Under the pieces are notes generated by a model that made no database searches, was not told the DNA's origin, and saw nothing but the letters and a program-made list of their open reading frames with translations. From NCBI GenBank assembly GCA_900759105.1, contig CAAETY010000110.1, positions 1 through 64,000 of the forward strand: DNA of 64,000 nucleotides. Reading direction: 5' to 3'. Below, in pieces: positions 18,445-25,865 of this stretch; within the stretch, counting starts at the first letter, position 1, and each line of letters begins with the position of its first letter. The position numbers were made by a program, and so were the translations under genes. This DNA is from Peptococcaceae bacterium (lineage in GTDB: Bacteria > Bacillota > Peptococcia > Peptococcales > Peptococcaceae).

Positions 18445-19024
18445 TTAGCGTCTGGTCTCGTTTAGAGCGTTTGTGAAGATGTCTGCGACGACGGATTTGT
18501 TTGGGTTTGCGTCGACGTAGACGTTGAGAGTGGTTCTTGCAGATGCGTGGCCTAATCTTTCCTGGATGTCTTTAATGTTGGCGTTAGCGTCTAGCAAGAT
18601 GGAGACGTGCAGATGGTGTAATTTGTACGGGGTGCTATCTGGCACATCGGGACATTTTGCAATGATGCGGTGCATCCATTCCGGAATTCTTGATGGCAGT
18701 ATCGGAAATATTTTTTCTTTACTTGGGCAGACGGTTCGCCAATTTTCGAGAATCGCTAGTGTTTCTGGGTCGATGGTGATCATTCTTTTTGAGTTTTTGG
18801 TTTTGTTGTATCATAGTTGTAGTCGTAATCAGGGGTCATGGTCCTGTTGATGCTGAGCATGTTGATGAAGTCTGACCATTTTAATGCTGTCAATTCTTCG
18901 GCTCTGATGCCGGTGAAGGCGAGGAGTCGGAAGAGGGGATAGGCCATCATGCTGTTTTTTTTCGCAGGCTGAGAGAAAATCTAAAAGGTTTTCTTTCGTC
19001 CAAGTATGTAAGCGGTCGCACGAT
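18445..19024 (-). pseudogene. Broken tyrosine-recombinase integrase
   Basis: Read on the minus strand, three pieces of a phage-type integrase appear in order but in different frames: RLHTWTKENLLDFL (about 19012 downward), then LLAFTGIRAEELTALKW with the first catalytic arginine, ending at a stop before 18783, and last a 112-codon part (18783-18445). That last part has the RLGHASARTT segment with the catalytic histidine and the following tyrosine (TLNVYVD). The usual HxLRH motif reads HHLH, as if the arginine and a neighbour had been lost. At least two frameshifts plus this change make it inactive. It is a remnant of a prophage or integrative element next to rnpB. Confidence 0.85.
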
Positions 19025-19232
19025 AGCGTACAACGCCACTAACGAGCTTGTATGTTTCAAGTGCTATTGTGAATACCTTCTTGTTTTTTGATATACGAAA
19101 TAAAGAGGTTGTGGTATACTTAACTTGATTAGGATTGTGTTGTTACAAGCCCCTGTTTAAGCCTTTCTGTTGGTAGCATGGCGGTGTTTTGTTGTTAAAG
19201 AATGTACGCTTTTTTCGTAAAGTTGGTTATGT
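19025..19232. other. Intergenic stretch without a recognisable gene
   Basis: About 200 bases between the integrase remnant and the IS30 remnant. The minus strand is open for a short stretch but no family was recognised. An extended -10-like TGGTATACT (19112-19120) is the only regulatory-looking element; it has no convincing -35. Confidence 0.4.
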
Positions 19233-19379
19233 AAAGGTTGCGATTTAAATAAGGTTAGTCATACTGAAATTCAACAAATTGTCGATAAGCTAAACAAGCG
19301 ACCACGAAAGACTTTAGGTTACCGGACACCATTTGAGTTGTATCATTCTGAGGTGTTGCACTTGACTTGACAATTCGCC
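19233..19379 (+). mobile_element. Truncated IS30 copy (3' end only)
   Basis: This 147-base block is nearly identical to 22685-22831, the end of the complete IS30 element: it encodes the last 45 codons of the transposase (GCDLNKVSHTEIQQ to LHLT) and the right inverted repeat ending in GACAATTCGCC. At least two substitutions separate the copies (TTAAATAAGG for TTAAACAAGG, ACCGGAC for ACCGAAC). The upstream part of the element is missing. Confidence 0.92.
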
Positions 19380-19765
19380 ATACAAAAAACACAATATCGT
19401 ATATTCGCTACCATCTGGTATTTTGCCCAAGATATCGACGAAAAATATTTGATATTCCTGGCCTGAAGGAACGTTTTATTGAGTTAACCACGGATGAATG
19501 TAAGAAGCATGATATAGAAATTATATCTTTAAAGTGCAACACAGATTATGTCTACATGGTCATAAGTGTTGTTCCATCGCAGGATTTAGCATCGATTATG
19601 CGTATTATAAAAGGTGCAACTTCGGTGAAGTTAAGAGAAGAATTTTCCGAGCTTCATGCTATGACTAGCCTTTGGACGAGGCACTATTTTGTCAGCACGT
19701 CCGATACCCTAAACGATGAAACTATTAATTGGTATGTGAATACGCAAAAGAAGCGTCCAGATTAA
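19367..19765 (+). CDS. Degenerate IS200/IS605-type TnpA transposase
   Basis: A 132-residue relative of the Y1 HUH transposase TnpA, which cuts single-stranded DNA. Recognisable parts are YHLVFCPRYRRKIF (about 15-28), RIIKGATSVKLREEF and LWTRHYFVST near the C-terminus, and Tyr123 in the helix that normally holds the nucleophile. The metal-binding HUH motif, normally DHVH, reads D-Y-V-Y (60-63): both histidines are tyrosines, each explicable by one C-to-T change. The open frame begins at TTG 19367 inside the IS30 end, so the natural start is lost or replaced. A catalytically dead remnant is the likeliest reading; no tnpB is near. Confidence 0.75.
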   Translation: MTIRHTKNTISYIRYHLVFCPRYRRKIFDIPGLKERFIELTTDECKKHDIEIISLKCNTDYVYMVISVVPSQDLASIMRIIKGATSVKLREEFSELHAMTSLWTRHYFVSTSDTLNDETINWYVNTQKKRPD

Positions 19766-19888
19766 AAAACCATTTTTTGTATTGGAGAGGAAACTGTTGA
19801 ATTGGCTGAAAAAGACTGTATTTGATCGGAAGTAAATGACGTGGAAGCAGCGGTCTATCTTTCGGCAAAGATTGAAAAGAGGGATATT

Positions 19889-20776
19889 ATGAAAAAGATT
19901 AAGTCGCTCATAGTCGGTATGGTTATTGCGGTTGGCGTAACAGCAATTCCGGCATGCGCATATGCATTGGGGCCGTTACCACCAAGCGATATAAGCGAAT
20001 TTGGCACGCCAGTGACAATCCATATTAATGGGAAATACATATCTACAGATGTGCCGCCTGATTTCATTAATAGCAGAACGTTTCTGCCGATGCGTGTCAT
20101 TGCTGAATCCATGGATGCTCAAGTCTATTGGGATAATAACCAGCAATGTGCGCATGTAGAAAAAGATGGAAAAGAAATAGAGTTCTATGTTGGAGATACA
20201 ACTTATTACATCAATGGTATGGCCAAAATCTCTGACGTTGCCCCATATATAAAAGATGGCCGAACAATGCTGCCGGTTCGAGCTTTATCTGAAGCATTGG
20301 ATGCTTCAGTTCTTTGGGATCAATCATGGGCAGATGTTCAAATCACAACTGAAGGAGACGTAACTCAATCGCCAACATTACCGGAAGATATACCGTGGCA
20401 GGTACAATGGTTGGTTGAAAAATACTATGTAGAGCCAACAGACGATGGCTGTGGTTCCTGGTATTTTCAAGAAAAAAACGGAGATATAACATCGAGTAAG
20501 TATATCTTTGTATCGAACGCTCAGGGCGGACAAAAAGCGTTCGCAATGATTTTTATGTTTATGACAGAAACTAATATGTTAAATTCGCCAGAATTGCTTG
20601 TATTCACAGGTTTGCTAGAAGAAAATAACGAAGAATACTCAGCAGTGTTGAATAATCAGGTGTATTCGTACAATTCCATAGGAGGATTGGGCAACCGACT
20701 GAATACCTATCATTTCAAGTTGCTGCCAAACAACGGATTCATATTGACAGGTCATACACTGCAAGGGCTTTTTTGA
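19889..20776 (+). CDS. Secreted stalk-domain protein (copper-amine-oxidase-N-like), copy 1
   Basis: A 295-residue exported protein: signal peptide (MKKIKSL, hydrophobic core, ACA-YA), then a pair of stalk repeats at about 35-160 with the motif RTFLPMRVIAESMD and its second form RTMLPVRALSEALD. The C-terminal half begins with WLVEKYYVEP followed by a Gly-rich G-S-WYF segment, and was not recognised; it is shared with the next gene. There is no LPXTG motif or lipobox cysteine. ATG 19889 follows AGAGGGA; an upstream in-frame codon at 19841 would displace the signal peptide. Probable role: cell-surface or envelope structure. Confidence 0.82.
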   Translation: MKKIKSLIVGMVIAVGVTAIPACAYALGPLPPSDISEFGTPVTIHINGKYISTDVPPDFINSRTFLPMRVIAESMDAQVYWDNNQQCAHVEKDGKEIEFYVGDTTYYINGMAKISDVAPYIKDGRTMLPVRALSEALDASVLWDQSWADVQITTEGDVTQSPTLPEDIPWQVQWLVEKYYVEPTDDGCGSWYFQEKNGDITSSKYIFVSNAQGGQKAFAMIFMFMTETNMLNSPELLVFTGLLEENNEEYSAVLNNQVYSYNSIGGLGNRLNTYHFKLLPNNGFILTGHTLQGLF

Positions 20777-20841
20777 TGAGGTTAGAATAGATATGTCTGT
20801 GCCATTCGACCTTATCGGGTGAATGAAAGAGGGGGATTTTC

Positions 20842-21766
20842 ATGAAAACTGCAAAAAAAGATCGTTATTGCAGCGACATTATTATTTGGCTTGATAAGTG
20901 TCCCTGCTTTTGCATATGGGCCGTTTGAAGAGGGACTTTTGCCATCCGGTGTATGGATGAACGAGAATGGCGCACCGATCACCGTTGAAATAGATGGTGC
21001 ATATTTGCCAACAGATGTGCAGCCCGAAATAAGAGAGGGTAGAACATTTTTGCCGATGCGTGTTGTCGCTGAATCAATGGATTGTGCAGTCAATTGGGAT
21101 CAAGCAAAATACATGGTGACAATTACGAATGACGAGAATAAACTTGAATTCTTTGTAGGACGTTCGATTTACTATGTTAATGGACAGCCGAAAACAGCCA
21201 GTGTGGCCCCATATATAAAAGATGGAAGAATATTGTTGCCTGTAAGAGATTTTGCAGAATTCTTCGGCGCTCAGGTTAACTGGGACGGTGACACAGCAAG
21301 CGTTAATATCTATACGGGTGGCTCTGTTCAGAAAACCCCTGATTGTCCAGAAGGGATTTCTGAAGATATTCAATGGCTTTTTGACAAGTATTATGTGGAA
21401 CCTGGACCAAATGGAACGGGAACTTGGTACAAAAGCGGTCCTGATGGAGACGCGATCCTTTGCATATCTCAATTGGCCAATGGGGAAAAGACTGGAATCT
21501 ATATAACCAATGGGGACATTATTGGAGAGTTGGGACCAATGCAGTGTGTCATGGTTAATGAGGCCATCATTTCGTCTCGCAATGATGGGATCGATGTAAC
21601 CCCATTAACAAAAATTTATTTTTATGGACCTTCAATTGGATTCCAGGGGAGTACGACGATTCATTATAACTTTCTTGAGGATAATCTTTTGTTGACTGGA
21701 AGTACGTTTACGTTCATGGAAAGTTACTATTTTCCGCAAAATGATATTTATACTCTTATAGAGTAA
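20842..21766 (+). CDS. Secreted stalk-domain protein, copy 2, frameshifted in the signal peptide
   Basis: A paralogue of the preceding gene: the same repeat pair (RTFLPMRVVAESMD and RILLPVRDFAEFFG) and the same C-terminal WLFDKYYVEP segment. The gene starts at ATG 20842 behind GAGGGGG, but the start frame (MKTAKK) leaves the main frame at a run of seven A residues (20853-20859). With six A residues the protein would read MKTAKKIVIAATLLFGL, a perfect signal peptide ending in PAFA. The body is open from 20891 (TTG) to 21766. This is either a phase-variable tract, a null mutation or a sequencing error. A terminator follows. Confidence 0.75.
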
Positions 21767-21785
21767 AAACTACTATAAAAATCTC

Positions 21786-21811
21786 AAGGCTCCTTTTCGG
21801 GAGCCTTTTTT
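21786..21811 (+). terminator. Terminator after the stalk-protein pair
   Basis: AAGGCTCC (21786-21793) pairs with GGAGCCTT (21800-21807), followed by T residues. The IS30 left end begins five bases later, so the element is inserted immediately behind the terminator. Confidence 0.88.
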
Positions 21812-21815
21812 GTGT

Positions 21816-22831
21816 GGCGAATTTACAATCTAAGTGCAACATAAAAAATGACTCATAGAACTTCTGGTAAAATAAAGTTGCGACACCATTTTCCAGGAGG
21901 TTTATCTATGAGCCAATATCATCATTTTACTATGTTTGAACGAGAAAAGATATTATTTTTCCGCACTCAAAACAAATCAATTCGTTTTATTGCTAAGGAA
22001 TTAGGACGTTCTCCTTCTTCTGTTTCCAGAGAAATTAGACGTAATTCTGTTAATAACGATTACAGTCCTTCTCGAGCAGAGAAAAACTATAAGAAAAGAC
22101 GTAAAAAATGTCATCGCTCTAAGTTGCTCTCCAATCCTGTATTATTTGCTTTTGTTTCCAAGATGTTTCTTGAACAGCAATGGTCGCCGGAAAAAATTGC
22201 CGGTCGATTGTCTTATGGCAGTCGTGGGCACCGTGGAGCAATCCGAAAGCTTCGTCACAAAGGAAAAACACGCCATAAAAAAGGTATGGTTGAAAAACGC
22301 AGAAAGATTAAAATAAGCAATCCGATAGAAGAGCGACCCGAAGAAGCGAACAACAGGAGCAGAATTGGTGATTGGGAAGCTGATTCTGTTATGGGTAAAA
22401 CCGGTGGTGCATGTTTGGTTACATTAGTAGATTGGCGAACACTTTACTTGAAAGTAGCTAAAGTAGATAACAAAGATTCCAGACAAGTGAGAGATGCAAT
22501 GATACATTGCCTTACCGAAGAACCCTGCTTTACGATTACACCGGATCGAGGAAAAGAATTCTCTAAACATGCTGAAGTTACTGCAGCTCTGAATAACGTA
22601 CCATTTTATTTTCCCAAACCGCACCAACCCTGGAAACGAGGTCGAAATGAAAACACCAACGGCTTGTTAAGAGAATACTTTCCAAAAGGTTGCGATTTAA
22701 ACAAGGTTAGTCATACTGAAATTCAACAAATTGTCGATAAGCTAAACAAGCGACCACGAAAGACTTTAGGTTACCGAACACCATTTGAGTTGTATCATTC
22801 TGAGGTGTTGCACTTGACTTGACAATTCGCC
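21816..22831 (+). mobile_element. Complete IS30-family insertion sequence
   Basis: About 1016 bases. The left end GGCGAATTTACAATCTAAG and the right end form 26-base imperfect inverted repeats (21816-21841 and 22806-22831), matching at 21 of 26 positions, with an identical outer GGCGAATT and inner AAGTGCAACA. One transposase gene fills the interior. No target-site duplication is obvious at the borders (TGTGT on the left, CCATA on the right). Confidence 0.9.
21908..22822 (+). CDS. IS30-family transposase
   Basis: A 304-residue DDE transposase. An N-terminal helix-turn-helix (FIAKELGRSPSSVSREIRR, about 28-45) is followed by the RNase-H-like core: DWEAD (155-159), TPDRGKEF (D213) and RNENTNG (E248), the DD(about 34)E triad. 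The start is set at ATG 21908 behind AGGAGG. The stretch between GRLSYG (about 99-104) and RGAIRKLRHKGK lacks the ISYATIYR-like segment usual in the family, which suggests an in-frame deletion of about 20-25 residues; activity is therefore uncertain although the frame is intact. Confidence 0.9.
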   Translation: MSQYHHFTMFEREKILFFRTQNKSIRFIAKELGRSPSSVSREIRRNSVNNDYSPSRAEKNYKKRRKKCHRSKLLSNPVLFAFVSKMFLEQQWSPEKIAGRLSYGSRGHRGAIRKLRHKGKTRHKKGMVEKRRKIKISNPIEERPEEANNRSRIGDWEADSVMGKTGGACLVTLVDWRTLYLKVAKVDNKDSRQVRDAMIHCLTEEPCFTITPDRGKEFSKHAEVTAALNNVPFYFPKPHQPWKRGRNENTNGLLREYFPKGCDLNKVSHTEIQQIVDKLNKRPRKTLGYRTPFELYHSEVLHLT

Positions 22832-22835
22832 CCAT

Positions 22836-22867
22836 AAAAAAATACCGCATTCATTGAGATGCGGTGT
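22836..22867 (-). terminator. Terminator of the DUF1858 gene (minus strand)
   Basis: ACCGCAT (22844-22850) pairs with ATGCGGT (22859-22865). Read on the minus strand it is followed by a run of seven T (complement of 22836-22842). It lies a few bases from the IS30 right end. Confidence 0.8.
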
Positions 22868-22882
22868 TTTAATGTATGATAC

Positions 22883-23083
22883 TTACGCTTCTTCAGCAAC
22901 TTTATTGAGAGCTGCCATTAAGGCATCAACATCAATGCCATGAACGACAGCGCCTTGTTCGATGTTTTCGAAGTGAGCGGCAGCGCAACCGAGGCAACCC
23001 ATGCCGAATTCCATAAATACAGGAGCGGTTTGTGGGTATTTTCTTACAGTATCAGAAATAGGCATATCTTTGGTAATAAGCAT
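22883..23083 (-). CDS. DUF1858 domain protein
   Basis: A 66-residue protein with the DUF1858 pattern: ISDTVRKYPQTAPVFMEFGMGCLGCAAA, split here by a CxxC pair (about residues 30-33) expected to bind a metal or to act as a redox disulphide. The family is often found alone or next to Fe-S and hybrid-cluster proteins in anaerobes; the function is not established. An AAGGAGGATGAG site precedes the ATG on the minus strand, and it is divergent from tcdA. Confidence 0.85.
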   Translation of the reverse strand: MLITKDMPISDTVRKYPQTAPVFMEFGMGCLGCAAAHFENIEQGAVVHGIDVDALMAALNKVAEEA

Positions 23084-23104
23084 ATCTCATCCTCCTTGTT
23101 TTAA

Positions 23105-23133
23105 TTGAAGTGTTAATCTTTCTTTGGTATAGT
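23105..23133 (+). promoter_or_regulatory. Promoter of tcdA
   Basis: TTGAAG (23105-23110), a 17-base spacer and TATAGT (23128-23133), about 60 bases before the gene. Confidence 0.65.
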
Positions 23134-23192
23134 ATATCAGACAACGCCGGGAAACGAAACAGTATTTTAGGCATTAAGGAGATAGGTCTGCG

Positions 23193-23879
23193 ATGGAAAT
23201 ATTTTATGAGAGAACTCAACGATTACTTGGGGAAGAGGCTGTGGCACGATTAAAAGCGACGCATGTTTGTGTGTTGGGGGTTGGTGGTGTTGGCTCGTGG
23301 GTTGCGGAATCCCTGATTCGTACTGGCATTGGTCAGATGAGTATTGTTGATTTTGATACGGTGGATATTACCAATATTAATCGTCAAGTGCAGGCTCTTC
23401 ACAGTACGGTAGGTCAAGTGAAGGTAGAAGCGATGAAAACACGGTTGCTGGATATTAACCCAGAAGCAACTATTCACAGCTTCAATGAAAAAATTGAACC
23501 GGATCATTTGCCGGGATGCTTAAACGAAGCGGATTTTGTTGTTGATTGCATTGATGATGTTTCGGCGAAGGTGGCAATTATTAAGTGGTGTTACGAGCAT
23601 CAGCGTTTTATTGTATCATCGATGGGAACAGGTAATAAAATTGGAACTCTACCGTTCAAGATTGTTGATATTAGTAAAACAAAGGTGTGTCCATTGGCAC
23701 GTGTGGTGCGTCAAAGACTGCGCAAAGAGGGTATTTATTCAGGGGTGCCGGTGCTGTATTCTGAGGAGCTTCCGTTTAGAGAAGTAATCGGTAGAGAAAA
23801 ACCTGGGACAGTATGCTTTTCCCCAGCTATTGCAGGATTAGAGTTGGCGTGTTATATTGTGCAAGAAGCAATAAAATGA
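23193..23879 (+). CDS. tcdA: tRNA threonylcarbamoyladenosine dehydratase (TcdA/YgdL-type)
   Basis: An E1-like, ThiF-fold ATPase of 228 residues that cyclises t6A to ct6A at position 37 of ANN-decoding tRNAs. Visible are the nucleotide loop GVGGVGSW (29-36), DFDTVDITNINRQ with the ATP-binding aspartate and arginine, and CIDDVSAK in the second half. Cys-rich ThiS-activation features of MoeB/ThiF are absent, and length favours TcdA. A separate promoter lies at 23105-23133. The family is certain; the exact substrate is by homology. Confidence 0.88.
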   Translation: MEIFYERTQRLLGEEAVARLKATHVCVLGVGGVGSWVAESLIRTGIGQMSIVDFDTVDITNINRQVQALHSTVGQVKVEAMKTRLLDINPEATIHSFNEKIEPDHLPGCLNEADFVVDCIDDVSAKVAIIKWCYEHQRFIVSSMGTGNKIGTLPFKIVDISKTKVCPLARVVRQRLRKEGIYSGVPVLYSEELPFREVIGREKPGTVCFSPAIAGLELACYIVQEAIK

Positions 23880-23979
23880 TGATTTTTGTTGCAAGAAATA
23901 ATATATTATGGTGAAAAGTAAAAAAATATGTTATCATAGCAATAAGTAAAATGTTTGGATGTATTTAGGAGGATGGATA

Positions 23980-24303
23980 ATGGCAAATGAATATGTGATT
24001 GCAGTTGACGAATCTAATTTCAAAGAGATCGTCCTCCAATCAGAAGGTCCTGTTCTTGTTGACTTTTGGGCTGAATGGTGTGGGCCATGCAAAATGCTTG
24101 GGCCAATCATTGATGAAGTGGCGGCAGAGCATGTCGGTAAGGCAACGGTCTGCAAGTTAAATATCGATCAGGCTCAACAAATTGCAAGCAGATATGGTGT
24201 AATGAGTATTCCAACAGTGATGTTATTCAAAAATGGGGAAGAAGTTGAACGTGCAGTTGGCTTTAGACCTAAACATGAAATCGTGAGAATACTTAACTTA
24301 TAA
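23980..24303 (+). CDS. trxA: Thioredoxin
   Basis: A 107-residue classical thioredoxin with the redox motif WCGPC (Cys34, Cys37), the cis-proline loop SIPTV and no signal peptide. It keeps cytoplasmic disulphides reduced and can feed ribonucleotide reductase. ATG 23980 follows TTAGGAGGATGGATA; an upstream in-frame codon at 23959 lies before the ribosome site and is rejected. A strong terminator follows. Confidence 0.96.
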   Translation: MANEYVIAVDESNFKEIVLQSEGPVLVDFWAEWCGPCKMLGPIIDEVAAEHVGKATVCKLNIDQAQQIASRYGVMSIPTVMLFKNGEEVERAVGFRPKHEIVRILNL

Positions 24304-24310
24304 TTGGTGC

Positions 24311-24343
24311 AAAGGCAACGGTTAAAATAGCCGTTGCTTTTTT
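24311..24343 (+). terminator. Terminator of trxA
   Basis: GCAACGG (24315-24321) pairs with CCGTTGC (24331-24337), with flanking AAAG/CTTT extending the stem, followed by six T. Confidence 0.88.
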
Positions 24344-24363
24344 ATATTTAGAGAAGTGTTGTT

Positions 24364-24393
24364 TTGACGGTTTTGGTTTTTGCGTGTTATACT
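24364..24393 (+). promoter_or_regulatory. Promoter of nrdR-recO
   Basis: TTGACG (24364-24369), an 18-base spacer and TATACT (24388-24393). Confidence 0.7.
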
Positions 24394-24465
24394 ATGGTCA
24401 CAATAAAGTGCATGCAGTGCGCTGTTCCAGCATTTTTATGAATTAAATTACAAGGGTGATGAACG

Positions 24466-24927
24466 ATGTTATGTCCAATTTGTGGTGGTGACAGCAAGGT
24501 ATTAGATACGCGAACCAATGAAAGCGTAAATTCAGTTAAACGCCGCCGTGAATGTATGAAGTGTGGAAAACGCTTTACGACTTATGAAAGAATTGAAGAT
24601 ATGCCGTTAATTGTTCGAAAGAAATCCGGGCGCACGGAGTTATTCGATAAATCTAAAATTCTTAAAGGGATGGCGAAGGCTTGCGAAAAAAGACCGGTAA
24701 GTATTGACCAGTTGGAGGATATGGTTGATCAAATTGAACGCCAATTAAAAAACCAGTATACAGAGGTTTCGACTGCGGATATTGGTGAAACCATTATGAA
24801 AAACTTGTTGCAGCTGGATCAAGTAGCTTACATTCGTTTTGCATCGGTTTATAAGGATTTTTCGGATATCGAAAGCTTTTTCAAGGAATTGGAGGCGTTG
24901 AAAAACTCAGCGAATTCCGGTGAATGA
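24466..24927 (+). CDS. nrdR: Transcriptional repressor NrdR
   Basis: NrdR represses ribonucleotide reductase genes according to the dATP/ATP balance. The 153-residue protein has an N-terminal zinc ribbon (Cys3, Cys6, Cys30, Cys33) and an ATP-cone domain (about 48-138), as usual for the family. No nrd gene is in the window. The last codons overlap recO by eight bases. Confidence 0.96.
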   Translation: MLCPICGGDSKVLDTRTNESVNSVKRRRECMKCGKRFTTYERIEDMPLIVRKKSGRTELFDKSKILKGMAKACEKRPVSIDQLEDMVDQIERQLKNQYTEVSTADIGETIMKNLLQLDQVAYIRFASVYKDFSDIESFFKELEALKNSANSGE

Positions 24928-25624
24928 TCAATATTTTAAGGATCAATGTTTTGTTCTAAAAAGCATTCCTTTTCAATCCACTGATGCACATGTTGTTTTA
25001 TTTGGCAAAGAGCGTGGAAAATTTATGGTGCTTGCCAAGGGTGTTGGCAAGGCCGGCAGTAAGTTTGCCTCGCTTCTCAATAATGGTAATTGCATTGCTG
25101 TGGATTGTGTATTGGGTAAAGGCGGCAACACGCTTATATCATGTAGTTCAATAGAAGGATTTCAAAGTAGGTACTCATGCTATGAGTCGTTGTTGACTGG
25201 TATGTATATTTGTGATTTAGTTGATGCTACGATGATGACCGGTGAACCACAGACGGCGACTTTTTATTTATTGTATTTCTGCCTGTTAGCAATGAATGAT
25301 AAAAACTTCAAGGAAATACGAATATTATTTGAATGGAAGTATGTCGTATTGCTGGGGTACGGTAGTGATGATACTGATTATTTGAAGTATTTGCTGGAGA
25401 ACTATTGGAAATCTAATGCTTTTACAGCTGGTCAACAGTCTATATATGATGAATTGAGTGGCTTTTTGAGTACATTTCAGTCAGAAAAAATTAATGGTTT
25501 CTCTGTGCGTTTATCCGCGTCGGCATATCGTGTGATAAAAGAGGTATTGAAACATGTGTACCATCAAGAAGCACAGATTTATGTGAAGAGCCAAAAAGTC
25601 CTTGAACAAGCGATAGGGCATTGA
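24920..25624 (+). CDS. recO: DNA repair protein RecO
   Basis: RecO anneals single-stranded DNA and, with RecR, loads RecA in the RecF pathway. The 234-residue protein has the typical N-terminal OB fold beginning QCFVLKSIPFQSTDAHVVLF and ending near residue 80, and a helical C-terminal domain; the cysteine zinc site common in other RecO proteins is not evident. The start is taken as GTG 24920, in the end of nrdR; no good ribosome site is seen, so translation is probably coupled. Its TGA overlaps the -35 of the glyQS promoter. Confidence 0.88.
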   Translation: MNDQYFKDQCFVLKSIPFQSTDAHVVLFGKERGKFMVLAKGVGKAGSKFASLLNNGNCIAVDCVLGKGGNTLISCSSIEGFQSRYSCYESLLTGMYICDLVDATMMTGEPQTATFYLLYFCLLAMNDKNFKEIRILFEWKYVVLLGYGSDDTDYLKYLLENYWKSNAFTAGQQSIYDELSGFLSTFQSEKINGFSVRLSASAYRVIKEVLKHVYHQEAQIYVKSQKVLEQAIGH

Positions 25625-25648
25625 CTTTTTAGCAGAAAAACTTATAAT
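25621..25648 (+). promoter_or_regulatory. Promoter of the glyQS T-box transcript
   Basis: TTGACT (25621-25626), a 16-base spacer and a perfect TATAAT (25643-25648). The -35 overlaps the recO stop codon. Confidence 0.75.
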
Positions 25649-25659
25649 AATGTATTATA

Positions 25660-25849
25660 CTAAAACTGTGACGAAGAGAAAAAACTATGTCGTATGCTAA
25701 GCGAGTCGGTGATGGTGAGAGACCGATGATACTAGTAGTCAATAAGGCGCTTCTGAGTTTAACGACAAAGTGGACATTTTAATGTCAATCAGGGTGGAAC
25801 CGCGGGTTAGTCTCGTCCCTGTCTGAAAGGACAGGGACGAGTTTTTTAT
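25660..25849 (+). promoter_or_regulatory. T-box riboswitch for glycyl-tRNA synthetase
   Basis: The leader contains the conserved T-box AGGGTGGAACCGCG (25791-25804) and a terminator with a 12-base-pair stem (25812-25823 with 25830-25841) and six T. The T-box can pair with an alternative antiterminator, so uncharged tRNA(Gly) would allow readthrough into glyQS. Stem I is represented by GAGTCGG-TGATGGTGAGAG-ACCGA. A candidate specifier GGC (glycine codon) sits at 25746-25748, assigned by position only. Confidence 0.9.
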
Positions 25850-25865
25850 TTTTAAGGAGGACTTT

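Noticed and set aside
18524..18850. 108-codon plus-strand open frame
   Set aside because: It is opposite the integrase remnant, whose motifs are clear on the minus strand.
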